From CAZSMC01 sp964607755 (GTDB lineage: Bacteria > Zhuqueibacterota > Zhuqueibacteria > Residuimicrobiales > Krinioviventaceae): a stretch of DNA of 42,713 nt. Under the pieces are notes generated by a model. It was given only the letters and a program-made list of their open reading frames with translations. It was not told the DNA's origin and made no database searches. The stretch lies in contig CAZSMC010000034.1 in the NCBI GenBank assembly GCA_964607755.1, positions 1-42,713 of the forward strand, given 5' to 3'. Below are positions 25,523-33,772 of this stretch, piece by piece (position 1 is the stretch's first letter; each line of letters begins with the position of its first letter). The position numbers and the translations under genes were made by a program.

Positions 25523-26554
25523 TTATTCAGTCAGGACCATCTTGCGAGTCAGCACATGATCACCGGATTTGAGTTCGTAAAAATAGAGTCCGCTTGGTGC
25601 TTTTTGACCCTGGTCTGAAATGCCGTTCCATTCAATTTCATGATGACCAACAGTACCTGGCGCATCGCTAAATACGCGGATAGGTTGTCCCAGGACGTTA
25701 TAAATGGTCAGTGTTGTTTCTGCATTTTTTGATAGCGAGTAACCGATTGTCGTTGATGGATTGAATGGATTCGGATAATTGGCTTTTAAATTAAATGCAA
25801 ATGGCATAGATTGATCTGCTTCCACAGCATTACCGTCATCGCCTTTGACCCAGATTAACAACCGAGGCGCAATGTCGGCATCCACCATAGCAGCGCTGTC
25901 TTTGGAAACGAAACCATACCAGGTTTTTTCAGTCTCACCCCAAATTTTCTTGTCACGGCCCCAGATATTGAAACTGATTTTACCATCACCAGTTCGTTCC
26001 GCTTCCACAAGTTCCGGGTCCAGGTCACCGAATTCGTTCCAGCCGTAATAATAGACAGTTTCGCCGTCTTCGTTTGTTCCGGTCATATCCTGATGCCAGA
26101 AAAAGGGGCCGGTATCCAATTGCTTGTCAAAGTTGGGCAACGGAGCGGTATTCCATGTCAGCGTTGCTTCATCCCAGTCATCTTCTTCAATGAGATAGCT
26201 ACCGAAATCCAGGGTATCTTCATAGGCTTCGTAGCCCTCTTGAGTTTTATAGAGTCCCCACAGTTTTACCTGAACTTTTTCGATTTCTTCATCCACCGAA
26301 CTGAGATCAAAAAGGACATAAGCTTCACGATAATACGAGTTGCCTGCTTCTGGTTCACCCTCATTTTTTACAACCAACATAACATAATTATCACCTGTAC
26401 TATCCGGATGACCGTGCACATAATTTCCTTCATTCTTTCCGCTAATGTATGTATCTGCTTCGATAATGACGGTGTGATCCTGGGCCAACCCTGCAACAGT
26501 TATAAACAGGCTGGTTATCAATACAAGCAATATCTGTATCGAATAATTTCGCAT
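25523..26554 (-). CDS. DNRLRE-domain surface protein with T9SS sorting domain
   Basis: 343 residues: signal peptide (1-24), then a DNRLRE-type beta-sandwich (about 25-215) recognised by ADTYISGKNEGNYVHG, YREAYVLFDLSSVDEEIEKVQVKLW and EDDWDEATLTWNTAP. Such domains are non-catalytic and common on large secreted proteins. The C terminus (about 258-343) is a canonical T9SS domain with NYPNPFNPST, LTIYNVLGQPI, EWNGISDQG and PSGLYFYEL. GAGGTG precedes the ATG by 5 nt. A surface structural or binding role is inferred from its place between the receptor genes and the enzymes. Confidence 0.8.
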   Translation of the reverse strand: MRNYSIQILLVLITSLFITVAGLAQDHTVIIEADTYISGKNEGNYVHGHPDSTGDNYVMLVVKNEGEPEAGNSYYREAYVLFDLSSVDEEIEKVQVKLWGLYKTQEGYEAYEDTLDFGSYLIEEDDWDEATLTWNTAPLPNFDKQLDTGPFFWHQDMTGTNEDGETVYYYGWNEFGDLDPELVEAERTGDGKISFNIWGRDKKIWGETEKTWYGFVSKDSAAMVDADIAPRLLIWVKGDDGNAVEADQSMPFAFNLKANYPNPFNPSTTIGYSLSKNAETTLTIYNVLGQPIRVFSDAPGTVGHHEIEWNGISDQGQKAPSGLYFYELKSGDHVLTRKMVLTE

Positions 26555-26579
26555 AAGAACACCTCATTTCTTTAATAGA

Positions 26580-26609
26580 AATGAGAGCCGGGCTAGGCCG
26601 GCTCTCATT
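26580..26609. repeat. 12-bp perfect hairpin between operon genes
   Basis: AATGAGAGCCGG, 6-nt loop, CCGGCTCTCATT. It is GC-rich at the loop side and lies in the 146-nt spacer just upstream of the start of the DNRLRE gene. With no U-run on the minus strand it may be an mRNA processing or stability element rather than a terminator. Confidence 0.55.
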
Positions 26610-26654
26610 GACTTGCGTTTATTTCCGTTTAGGGCATATGACCTCATCGATTAG

Positions 26655-26690
26655 CAAAATTTGTAGCACACCTGGAAGGTGTACTACAAA
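26655..26690 (-). terminator. Hairpin with short U-run after the giant FN3/T9SS gene
   Basis: TTTGTAG-ACACCT / AGGTGT-CTACAAA with one mismatch and a 3-nt loop (26660-26690), followed on the minus strand by ATTTTG. It starts 10 bp past the stop at 26701 and fits a weak or partial intrinsic terminator that would lower expression of the downstream genes. Confidence 0.55.
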
Positions 26691-26700
26691 AGATTTGGCC

Positions 26701-29700
26701 TTATTTCATCAACATCATCTTTTTGGTAAAGACGTGATCATTTGCCTGAAGACGGTAATAGTATACACCGGTGGCGACTTTTTGGCCATAGTTATCCGTG
26801 GCATCCCAAACCACATTATGGATGCCGGCTTCATAGCCTTTATCGACTACGTTCTTGACCAGTCGGCCGGTGACGTCGTACACAGACAAGGTCACTTCAG
26901 ATGGTTCCGGCAGGCTGAAAGAAATCGTGGTTGTCGGATTGAACGGATTCGGATAGTTCTGCGACAAATCGTAATTGGTCGGCAATTCCGCCAGATTTTC
27001 TTCCACGCCAACTCCGCCAATTTCCTTTGCCTTGACCCAGAACGTCAACTGGTGTACCCAATTATGGCTGGCAGGCAAAGCCTTCCAGGACCCATCAACA
27101 TGGCGGGCCTGTTCCCAGGAAAGATCAAGTTGATTTCCATTTGGATAATCGGCAACCGTGGTATCTCTGTTCGGATGCGAATGCGACAAGTAAATAACGC
27201 GGCCATTTTCCGGACTCACAAAACCGACAAGAAAGCCGTAAGACTGACCATCAGGCAGTGGTTCCAGGCGAACAGCGCCTTCCTCTTCTTCTGTCGGGAG
27301 CTGGAAGGTGATGTATCGATGTTCGGCGGAATCCAGTTCCGAAGGCATATACCCGTAATACGTCGCGATGGTCTCTTCATAGCTGCCAGTATTATTGACA
27401 TCCGAGCATTTTACCAGTTTGAGGAAAGCAGCGTCATTTTCGGCAGCATGCGCGCCTTCGTTCAAATTGTCCGGATGCCACCATTCATCTTCACGGCCAA
27501 CCATAATGGTAATCTCTTCCAGCAATGTGGATGCGTCCACGGTAAACTGCTGTCCGAGATCGCGGCCGCCACTTTCATCCCATTTCAGAGGCCGGAGATT
27601 GCGTTCGCCTTCAAAATGAGCAAACAGTTTCGGATCATCGATATCCGGTGCTTCGCCGCCAGAAACTGCTGTGAACACGCCTTTGTACGGTTTTTCAACA
27701 TAAGTGACACCACCGATGTATGTTTCTCCGCCAACCTCGCTCTGCCAGACAAGTTTTACGTCACGCGGGTTGATATCTGCGTTGTAAATTTTACCCAGCA
27801 CTTTGGGTTTCAGTGGCGTTCTGTTGGCAGAGAAGGTATAGGGACTGAGCGAGCCCTCGCCAACCTGAGTGGCAGTAAATGTCCTTACTCCATCAAACAT
27901 AGGATCTGCCGGAGCCCAGGAAAAACCGCCAGCCGGTGACACCAGTTTGTAGCCGATCACATCGGTACCATCAGCGCCACGCAGACTAACCATGCCGGTT
28001 CTTGTATTGATTTCGGCAATGAGTCGCTGGTCCGGTTTCATCGGTGCCGGTTGTGTGTAGGGATAAGCGTGATGTGGCTGCTTTTTACCGGAATTAAACT
28101 GTGCTTTCAGCACATCAAAGTCCGCTTCATCTACCACATCGTCGTTATTGGCATCACCGTGTACCATTGTTTTGGGAAGAAGAATTTCATCCCACGGATC
28201 GCGCGGATTGCCAGTCGGGATGCGCAGCGTGTCCTTTTCACCCCAACCGCGAGCCAGGGCAAAAAAGTCGTCCATGTCCGTGACAAAGTCGACATTAAAG
28301 TCGGTCTTTTTCGTCACAGCCAGACCGATATGCTTCAAGCCGATCTGGGCATCTTCCTTGGAAACACCTTCTTTTAACAGAATCGAACTGCGAAGACCCA
28401 CTCGCATGAAATTTATATCAACGTGATCGATAACAATGCATTCGCTTTCCGGGTCCGAGCTGAACGGCGCCGGAGAAGTGGCATCACCATAAAGCTGATT
28501 GCCCCAGGATTCTATATTCACAGAAGCAGAATCGGGACGGAAAATGACCATGTTCATAAAATCGAGTCCAAGCGTGCTGTCTGTATGCGCGCCATTATCC
28601 CCTTTAAAGTTGGCTTCGGTCATGTGTTCCGGGAATAACCATTTGTTATCCGGGGGCGAAACACCGGCGTCATTTTTGTGATTCCACACCTTTAACTGAC
28701 GTCTTCCCCAGGTCCCGCCTTTTGTGTTATAGCAGGATCCGATTTCCATGGAAACTTTTGGACCGCCAAGCGTTGCTTGTACCTTGTAATACTCGGTACT
28801 GTTAGTTGCGATATCGCCGAAATGGCTATATTTAAAAACCAGCACTTCTTCGTTTTTATCAAAACGGAAGGGCCTGTATTCGCCGGGATCGACCATTCCA
28901 TTTTTATTGCGGTCGTCCCAGTCACCCCAGACCAGAGGGGTCCAGGCATTTCCCTCGCCAGCAATAGTCCGTGAAAAGCCGTATTCAAAGTCCCTGTTAT
29001 TGGGCGGTTTAAAACCGACATCGCCGATATCCTCGCCCATATGCCACATTCTGGGATGCAGGAAATGGCCATCAGTAAAATTTTCATCCAGAATATTGCC
29101 TTTAGGTCCCATAGCGCGCAACGGATAGGTGGTTACCATCACAGGCTCGGTCATGGTCCATACGCCTTCATCGTCTTTTGGCTGGACAGAGACAGCATAT
29201 TGGGTATTCGGTTCGAGTCCGCTCACCATGACGGTATCGGCAAATCCGGGTTCGTTTGAAACATTATCCACGCTCAGAGTATCATACGTTTCGCCGTCGC
29301 TGGTGTAAAGCACATCCAGTCCAGTATTGGTCTCACCATTGTCTGTAAAGAACACATGGATATCAGAAATCGAGTAGCGTGAGGCAGCCACATCAGTCGC
29401 TCCGAGCATTGTTGTTGCGGAAACGGTATCAGATGGTACAGTTAATGCCCCGCCTACCATGGCATTGACATAGGAATAATACTCGGTGTTCTCTGTCAGT
29501 CCGGTAACTTGCATACTTGATGAGTCAGCGGCAAGCGTATCGATTGAAGCAAATGTTTCGCCGTCCTCTGAAAAGAAAACCACAAACCCGTCTTCATCAT
29601 TCGCGTTATCAGAGAAACTTATTTCTACCCGGTTGGCAGAAAGCGCTTCCATATTAACATCTGTCACCCGCCGTAGTGTTGTGCCTTGTATAGTATTCCC

Positions 29701-30399
29701 CATCACTTCATCGGCTCCTACAACCGCGCCAACATAATAGGAATAACTGGTTTCCGGTTCCAGACCGTCAACAGTGACCATGTCGGCATCACCGGCTGCA
29801 GTAGCCACAAGGTCATCATCCGTATCGTAAACATTCCATTGATCAACAGCCGTTTCATCTAATAGTTGCATTTTAATGTTTAGCTCATGAGCTGATGCTC
29901 CTTCAGCCAACGGCAAGGGGGCGTTGTAAACGCCGTTTAATTTTTTCACAATAAATTCACCACAGCCTTTCCAACCGGAAGCACCGTCATTGACAATCAC
30001 TTTCAGGTAACGCGCCGTAACCGGTGTATCTAGCGTATCAGCCATCAGTTGATCGACAAATGTATTGGAAAGCTGTTGGTTCGTAGAACGGTCAACCAGA
30101 GTATCCCCTGATGTGGTATCAACCACAACATAACTGTGCCACCGGTCTTTGTAGCTTCTGTAAGCGAGAAAATCAAACTCAACTTCTGCCCCGAGATCAA
30201 GAACAAAGATCGGTGTTTGCTCGGTTGACCAGTTTGTCGAAAAATCACCATCGTTCAGATTTGCTGCCAGTTCTTCGCGATCACTCACATAAGTGATCTC
30301 ACCATTTTGTGCCAAATTGGGATCCTGGATTGTATCGGCAAAACTCAATCCAGTAAAAACCAATGCTAACACAGTAAAGAGCATAAAACTCCGTACCAT
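26701..30399 (-). CDS. Giant multidomain surface protein: discoidin-like, three FN3, dockerin-like repeat, DLGQ-F-T domain, T9SS sorting domain
   Basis: 1232 residues with a signal peptide (1-21). Visible modules: F5/8-type C (discoidin)-like (about 28-150, NLNDGDFSTNWS ... FVLDLGAEVEFDFLAYRSY), three fibronectin III repeats (about 150-425, each with GLEPETSYSYYV or a similar strand), a beta-rich middle region (about 430-690), a dockerin-like Ca2+ loop HGDANNDDVVDEADFDVLKAQF (about 745-775), a beta-sandwich with RDLGQQFT and YGFLVGF (about 925-1135) shared with a neighbour, and a canonical T9SS domain. No catalytic motif was recognised. It follows PorV after a 297-nt leader and is probably the main surface glycan-binding or scaffold protein. 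AGGAGA lies upstream of ATG. Confidence 0.8.
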   Translation of the reverse strand: MVRSFMLFTVLALVFTGLSFADTIQDPNLAQNGEITYVSDREELAANLNDGDFSTNWSTEQTPIFVLDLGAEVEFDFLAYRSYKDRWHSYVVVDTTSGDTLVDRSTNQQLSNTFVDQLMADTLDTPVTARYLKVIVNDGASGWKGCGEFIVKKLNGVYNAPLPLAEGASAHELNIKMQLLDETAVDQWNVYDTDDDLVATAAGDADMVTVDGLEPETSYSYYVGAVVGADEVMGNTIQGTTLRRVTDVNMEALSANRVEISFSDNANDEDGFVVFFSEDGETFASIDTLAADSSSMQVTGLTENTEYYSYVNAMVGGALTVPSDTVSATTMLGATDVAASRYSISDIHVFFTDNGETNTGLDVLYTSDGETYDTLSVDNVSNEPGFADTVMVSGLEPNTQYAVSVQPKDDEGVWTMTEPVMVTTYPLRAMGPKGNILDENFTDGHFLHPRMWHMGEDIGDVGFKPPNNRDFEYGFSRTIAGEGNAWTPLVWGDWDDRNKNGMVDPGEYRPFRFDKNEEVLVFKYSHFGDIATNSTEYYKVQATLGGPKVSMEIGSCYNTKGGTWGRRQLKVWNHKNDAGVSPPDNKWLFPEHMTEANFKGDNGAHTDSTLGLDFMNMVIFRPDSASVNIESWGNQLYGDATSPAPFSSDPESECIVIDHVDINFMRVGLRSSILLKEGVSKEDAQIGLKHIGLAVTKKTDFNVDFVTDMDDFFALARGWGEKDTLRIPTGNPRDPWDEILLPKTMVHGDANNDDVVDEADFDVLKAQFNSGKKQPHHAYPYTQPAPMKPDQRLIAEINTRTGMVSLRGADGTDVIGYKLVSPAGGFSWAPADPMFDGVRTFTATQVGEGSLSPYTFSANRTPLKPKVLGKIYNADINPRDVKLVWQSEVGGETYIGGVTYVEKPYKGVFTAVSGGEAPDIDDPKLFAHFEGERNLRPLKWDESGGRDLGQQFTVDASTLLEEITIMVGREDEWWHPDNLNEGAHAAENDAAFLKLVKCSDVNNTGSYEETIATYYGYMPSELDSAEHRYITFQLPTEEEEGAVRLEPLPDGQSYGFLVGFVSPENGRVIYLSHSHPNRDTTVADYPNGNQLDLSWEQARHVDGSWKALPASHNWVHQLTFWVKAKEIGGVGVEENLAELPTNYDLSQNYPNPFNPTTTISFSLPEPSEVTLSVYDVTGRLVKNVVDKGYEAGIHNVVWDATDNYGQKVATGVYYYRLQANDHVFTKKMMLMK

Positions 30400-30696
30400 A
30401 GTATCTCTCCTTGGTTTTTTAAGTTTACGTGAATTATGGAATTAGTTCGAGCACAAATAATGGTGTTGGCGTGAAAAAGTATTGTAGTTTTATAATCTCT
30501 TTATTAAGTTTTCATTTATTACCGGGAGGGCTTTGGCCCGTCAGCTTGCAGGCATTTCCAGGGTCAAAGTCTTCCTTTTACGCCAACACATGGTGCAAAA
30601 ATTGTCTTCACCTCCTTTCCGTCAGATGATCCTATTTATTAATGAACCTCCAATTTTTCGAATTAAAACCCTCATCACCTCCTTTCACACTTTTTT
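30400..30696 (-). promoter_or_regulatory. Long leader of the giant surface-protein gene, with tiny ORFs and possible RNA structure
   Basis: The 297-nt spacer contains two very strong AAAGGAGGTGA sequences on the minus strand (about 30676-30686 and 30608-30618). Two mini-ORFs follow: 30622-30675 (17 residues) and 30541-30591 (16 residues, MCWRKRKTLTLEMPAS). After the second stop comes GGGC-CAAA-GCCC, a small hairpin (about 30524-30538). The layout suggests a leader peptide or structured RNA controlling the large gene, but no known riboswitch class was recognised. Confidence 0.4.
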
Positions 30697-31680
30697 TTAA
30701 AAAGTCATGTGCATTGAGAATCGATTGACACTTCCCAGAAATTCTCCAAAGCTGGCGTAGGAATAATCAAAGTGAATTCCTTTGTACCGGAGACCGGCGC
30801 CCAGGCTAAGGTTTTCCTCATCGTAATTGAATTTGTAACCAGCCCGGAGTGCAAACATCTGCCGGAACCAGTATTCAGTCCCGATGTGAAAGCGTTCCGA
30901 ATAATCAATTGGATTGTTACCTTCCAATACCAAATCAAGGTCATGTTCTTCGGAGTCAAAATGAGTGAATGATAGAATATCAGCGCTGGCGCCGATATGA
31001 AAAGTGAGCGGCAAACGAAAAGATTCATCAACATATTCCATATCTGTGGCAAAGTGTTGAATGCTCATTCCGACTTTGACACCATGCCAACCGATATGAT
31101 AAATAGTTCCCACATCAAAAGCGACGATTTGCGATTGATCTACAACCAGGTCTTGATAACAAAACCTGGCAGTGGCGGCAAACCCAAACCGGTCTGTGAA
31201 GCGTCTACCGTAAGTTAATCCGATGGCGTATTCCTGCACATCAATATTTCCGATATCTTTATAACCGAGCGGACTGAACGGGTCGATCTCTGTTCCCTCA
31301 ATGGTGTTATAATCCATATATATAGCGCTCAGTCCCACATATCCCCAGGAGCCCAGATTTTTCACTCCGGCAACAGCCGATTTTTGGATATCGGCGATCC
31401 AGGTAGTATAACCGACAAAAACAGAGTTATCCGAAATAGCGGTAATGCCGGCAGGATTAAAAAAGATATTCGAAGCTTCTCCTTCCAGGGTGACACCTGC
31501 TTCCCCCATTGCCGTGCTGCGCGCATCCACGCCTATTTTCAAAAATGTATAGCCGGCCTGGCCTACTTTTTTCAAACTGGGCTGTTCGGGGAATTCTTGA
31601 ATATCTTCGCCTTCTTGAGCCTGCCCGTATAAAACAATTCCACAAATAAAAACGACTATGAGAAAAATTTTAAATTTCAT
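30697..31680 (-). CDS. PorV/PorQ-family outer-membrane beta-barrel protein
   Basis: 327 residues: signal peptide (1-21), then KVGQAGYTFLKIGVDARSTAMGEAGV and SNIFFNPAGI, the hallmark start of PorV/PorQ-family (FadL-like) barrels, and alternating amphipathic strands to the terminal MTF. In T9SS, PorV carries substrates from the translocon to the attachment complex, while other members serve as cargo-specific partners. Placement between a TonB-linked surface protein and the first canonical CTD protein suggests a dedicated chaperone or anchor for this locus. AGGAG lies 6 nt before ATG; it follows the upstream gene by 40 nt, so it is part of the same transcript. Confidence 0.88.
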   Translation of the reverse strand: MKFKIFLIVVFICGIVLYGQAQEGEDIQEFPEQPSLKKVGQAGYTFLKIGVDARSTAMGEAGVTLEGEASNIFFNPAGITAISDNSVFVGYTTWIADIQKSAVAGVKNLGSWGYVGLSAIYMDYNTIEGTEIDPFSPLGYKDIGNIDVQEYAIGLTYGRRFTDRFGFAATARFCYQDLVVDQSQIVAFDVGTIYHIGWHGVKVGMSIQHFATDMEYVDESFRLPLTFHIGASADILSFTHFDSEEHDLDLVLEGNNPIDYSERFHIGTEYWFRQMFALRAGYKFNYDEENLSLGAGLRYKGIHFDYSYASFGEFLGSVNRFSMHMTF

Positions 31681-31720
31681 GATTGGCTCCTTTGGTTATG
31701 CCTTTTATTCTATTCCCTGG

Positions 31721-33736
31721 CTAACGAATAACGATAAACTTGCCTGTTTTTTCTCCATAACCATCCAGGCTCTCGACGTGATAGATATAGACACCACTGG
31801 CCATGAATTGATTGTATTTGGTAATCGTCAAGAATCGCCTCTCCTTTTTAAGGTCGCTATAGTCGAGGCCTTCGTTTCCGCCAGACATAGACATAGAGGC
31901 ATCGTGCATGAACTCGCGCACCAAATCACCGGTCAGGGTATAAAAACGAATCATAGTGCGGCCGGGTGGCAAACCGGCTACCATGATTTTATCTTTTTCG
32001 CCGGGATAATTTTTCACTGCATCAGGATCGTAAACAAAAGGATTTGGCACGATTCGCACATCATCCATCACATTGCCCTGTGCCAGTCCCGGATGAATGG
32101 CAAGACGGTTTGTCCTGCACATGTATTTACTGCTTTCTCGTCCCTCCGCGTCTTCGGCTGTCAGATTAAAATAGTAAGCAAATCCCGGTTTGGTTTTTCT
32201 ATAAATGTATTCATATTTTTCCTTGCCGGCATCCTCGACATTGATTTCGTCTAAAAGTTCATAACGCGCATCCCGGCTGCCTTCCGAGTAATATATATTG
32301 TACTTTACAACGTCACCGGCATTTTTAGACGGCGGTGTCCATTCTAATTTCAAGTAATTGCTGTCCATGTTAGAAACTGTGAGACCGGACGGCGGGAAAG
32401 GATTATTACCCTCAGGAAGCTCCAGACCATTTTCCCAGATTTGTTTGGCTTTATCATAATTCGTCACCAGGGAATCGTAACCGGTGCGCAAAAGTTGATT
32501 TTTCTTTGCATTGTTAAAATCGCCCTGACCGTTTTTCCACCAGTCCAACCACTGGGCGCCTTTTTCCAGGCAAATCTGATGGTCTACGCCGCCAACGCCG
32601 TGAAAAAAGACCAGATTGATAGTATCTCCCTGAGCCAGCTCCCACGGTCCGAACGTGTTTAACGCGCGTTGACCTCCGGTGAGCGGATCAGGATCATCAT
32701 GGTCGTTATCTGTCTGGAATCGATCACCGCCAAATCCGTTTCTGAACACATCGTACCGCTGACTGTACGTTTCAGTTGCGCCGTGATAGAGCCAGTAATA
32801 GGTGTCCCACCAACACAGAATGTGTTTTGAAAAATCGTTAGACCGGTCAGTAGCGCTCTTGTCAATGTGAACAAGTCCGGTCCCCAGATACATGGGCGAC
32901 ATGAACTCGCCGCTTTCCGGTTTTGGATCACCTTCGTTATCAACCGATTTGCCAAACCAGGTATCATTGGGATCGTTGCCCACTGACCAGTGTAAAAGCT
33001 GAGGCCGGTCGTAATTTGGTACGCCGGGGTTGTCGGGTTCATCGCCTTCCCACTTGACGATTTGCACGTCGCTGTAGGTTGAAGCCCGGTCGCTTTTTGT
33101 ATGAGTAATATCGCACAACTCATCATGACTACCCTGGCCCGGATTCAAATGCTCAACAAGGGCGAGATAAAACTGGGAAAAATCATTATTTGGCAATTCA
33201 ATCTCTTCATCCGAATCAATATTTCCGGTATTAATAATTTGCAGATGTGTGATAGCTAAATCTTGATACTCCGGATGACTCCACATAAAAGTTCGCTGAT
33301 GAAAAGTAAGCCCTACATAGGTATTTGCCAAAGTTTCAACCATTTGATCGCTAATCAGATTGGGCTCCGGATCACCATCGATAATGGAGGTGGAGGTAAT
33401 ATCTTTTTCGTTAATATAGATCGTGGGATAAGGATAGCGGACTTTTTTGCGATTGTACATATGCCTCCAGCCGCCAATTTGTGCTTGTCCGGTGAAAAAA
33501 TAGTCATGGGTTGTGCCTTCAACGTCGGTCCAATCTTCGACAAAAACGTGATAGTAGGCGGAACCGCCATTGCTGGCGTAGCGGAAATCCCGCGGCCAGT
33601 CCCAGCTTCCCACAGAACCGCTGCTTCCGACATTGAGTCCGAGCCGGCCGCAATCCAGATAGCGATCCTGGGCATAAATCATAGCGGCAGTCACAAAAAC
33701 CGTAATGAGAATTATTTTGAACATTCTATGTATCAT
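31721..33736 (-). CDS. FN3-containing surface protein with variant sorting domain, partner of the TonB receptor
   Basis: 671 residues from ATG at 33736 (AGGAG 7 nt upstream; signal peptide MIHRMFKIILITVFVTAAMIYA begins there). The mature protein starts RYLDCGRLGLNVGSSGSVG, has a long beta-rich region (about 25-410), an FN3 domain (about 420-520, PFPPSGLTVSNMDSNYLKLEW) and a divergent T9SS-type end: VPNPFVYDP, then IRFYTLTGDLVREF, ASGVYIYHVES and GKFIVIR, lacking the usual W-G core segment. No SusD signature is visible, yet it occupies the place of SusD next to the TonB gene (36-nt spacer). It probably forms a ligand-binding lid or surface partner of the receptor; this is inference. Confidence 0.7.
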   Translation of the reverse strand: MIHRMFKIILITVFVTAAMIYAQDRYLDCGRLGLNVGSSGSVGSWDWPRDFRYASNGGSAYYHVFVEDWTDVEGTTHDYFFTGQAQIGGWRHMYNRKKVRYPYPTIYINEKDITSTSIIDGDPEPNLISDQMVETLANTYVGLTFHQRTFMWSHPEYQDLAITHLQIINTGNIDSDEEIELPNNDFSQFYLALVEHLNPGQGSHDELCDITHTKSDRASTYSDVQIVKWEGDEPDNPGVPNYDRPQLLHWSVGNDPNDTWFGKSVDNEGDPKPESGEFMSPMYLGTGLVHIDKSATDRSNDFSKHILCWWDTYYWLYHGATETYSQRYDVFRNGFGGDRFQTDNDHDDPDPLTGGQRALNTFGPWELAQGDTINLVFFHGVGGVDHQICLEKGAQWLDWWKNGQGDFNNAKKNQLLRTGYDSLVTNYDKAKQIWENGLELPEGNNPFPPSGLTVSNMDSNYLKLEWTPPSKNAGDVVKYNIYYSEGSRDARYELLDEINVEDAGKEKYEYIYRKTKPGFAYYFNLTAEDAEGRESSKYMCRTNRLAIHPGLAQGNVMDDVRIVPNPFVYDPDAVKNYPGEKDKIMVAGLPPGRTMIRFYTLTGDLVREFMHDASMSMSGGNEGLDYSDLKKERRFLTITKYNQFMASGVYIYHVESLDGYGEKTGKFIVIR

Positions 33737-33772
33737 GTTGCATCTCCTGTTTTGACCGCTGAACAAAAGCTC

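Noticed and set aside
26581..27939. 452-codon plus-strand ORF
   Set aside because: Antisense to the end of the giant T9SS gene, which has a full domain structure and sorting signal. The plus frame has no signal, domain or ribosome binding site and starts inside a hairpin.
30520..30600. Cyclic di-GMP (GEMM) riboswitch
   Set aside because: CAAAGCC resembles part of the GEMM core, but the GGCAAACC and tetraloop-receptor elements and the second stem could not be found.
31721..33736. SusD homologue
   Set aside because: The position beside the TonB receptor fits, but there is no lipoprotein signal and no SusD/RagB helical repeat; the protein is beta-rich with FN3 and a sorting-type end.
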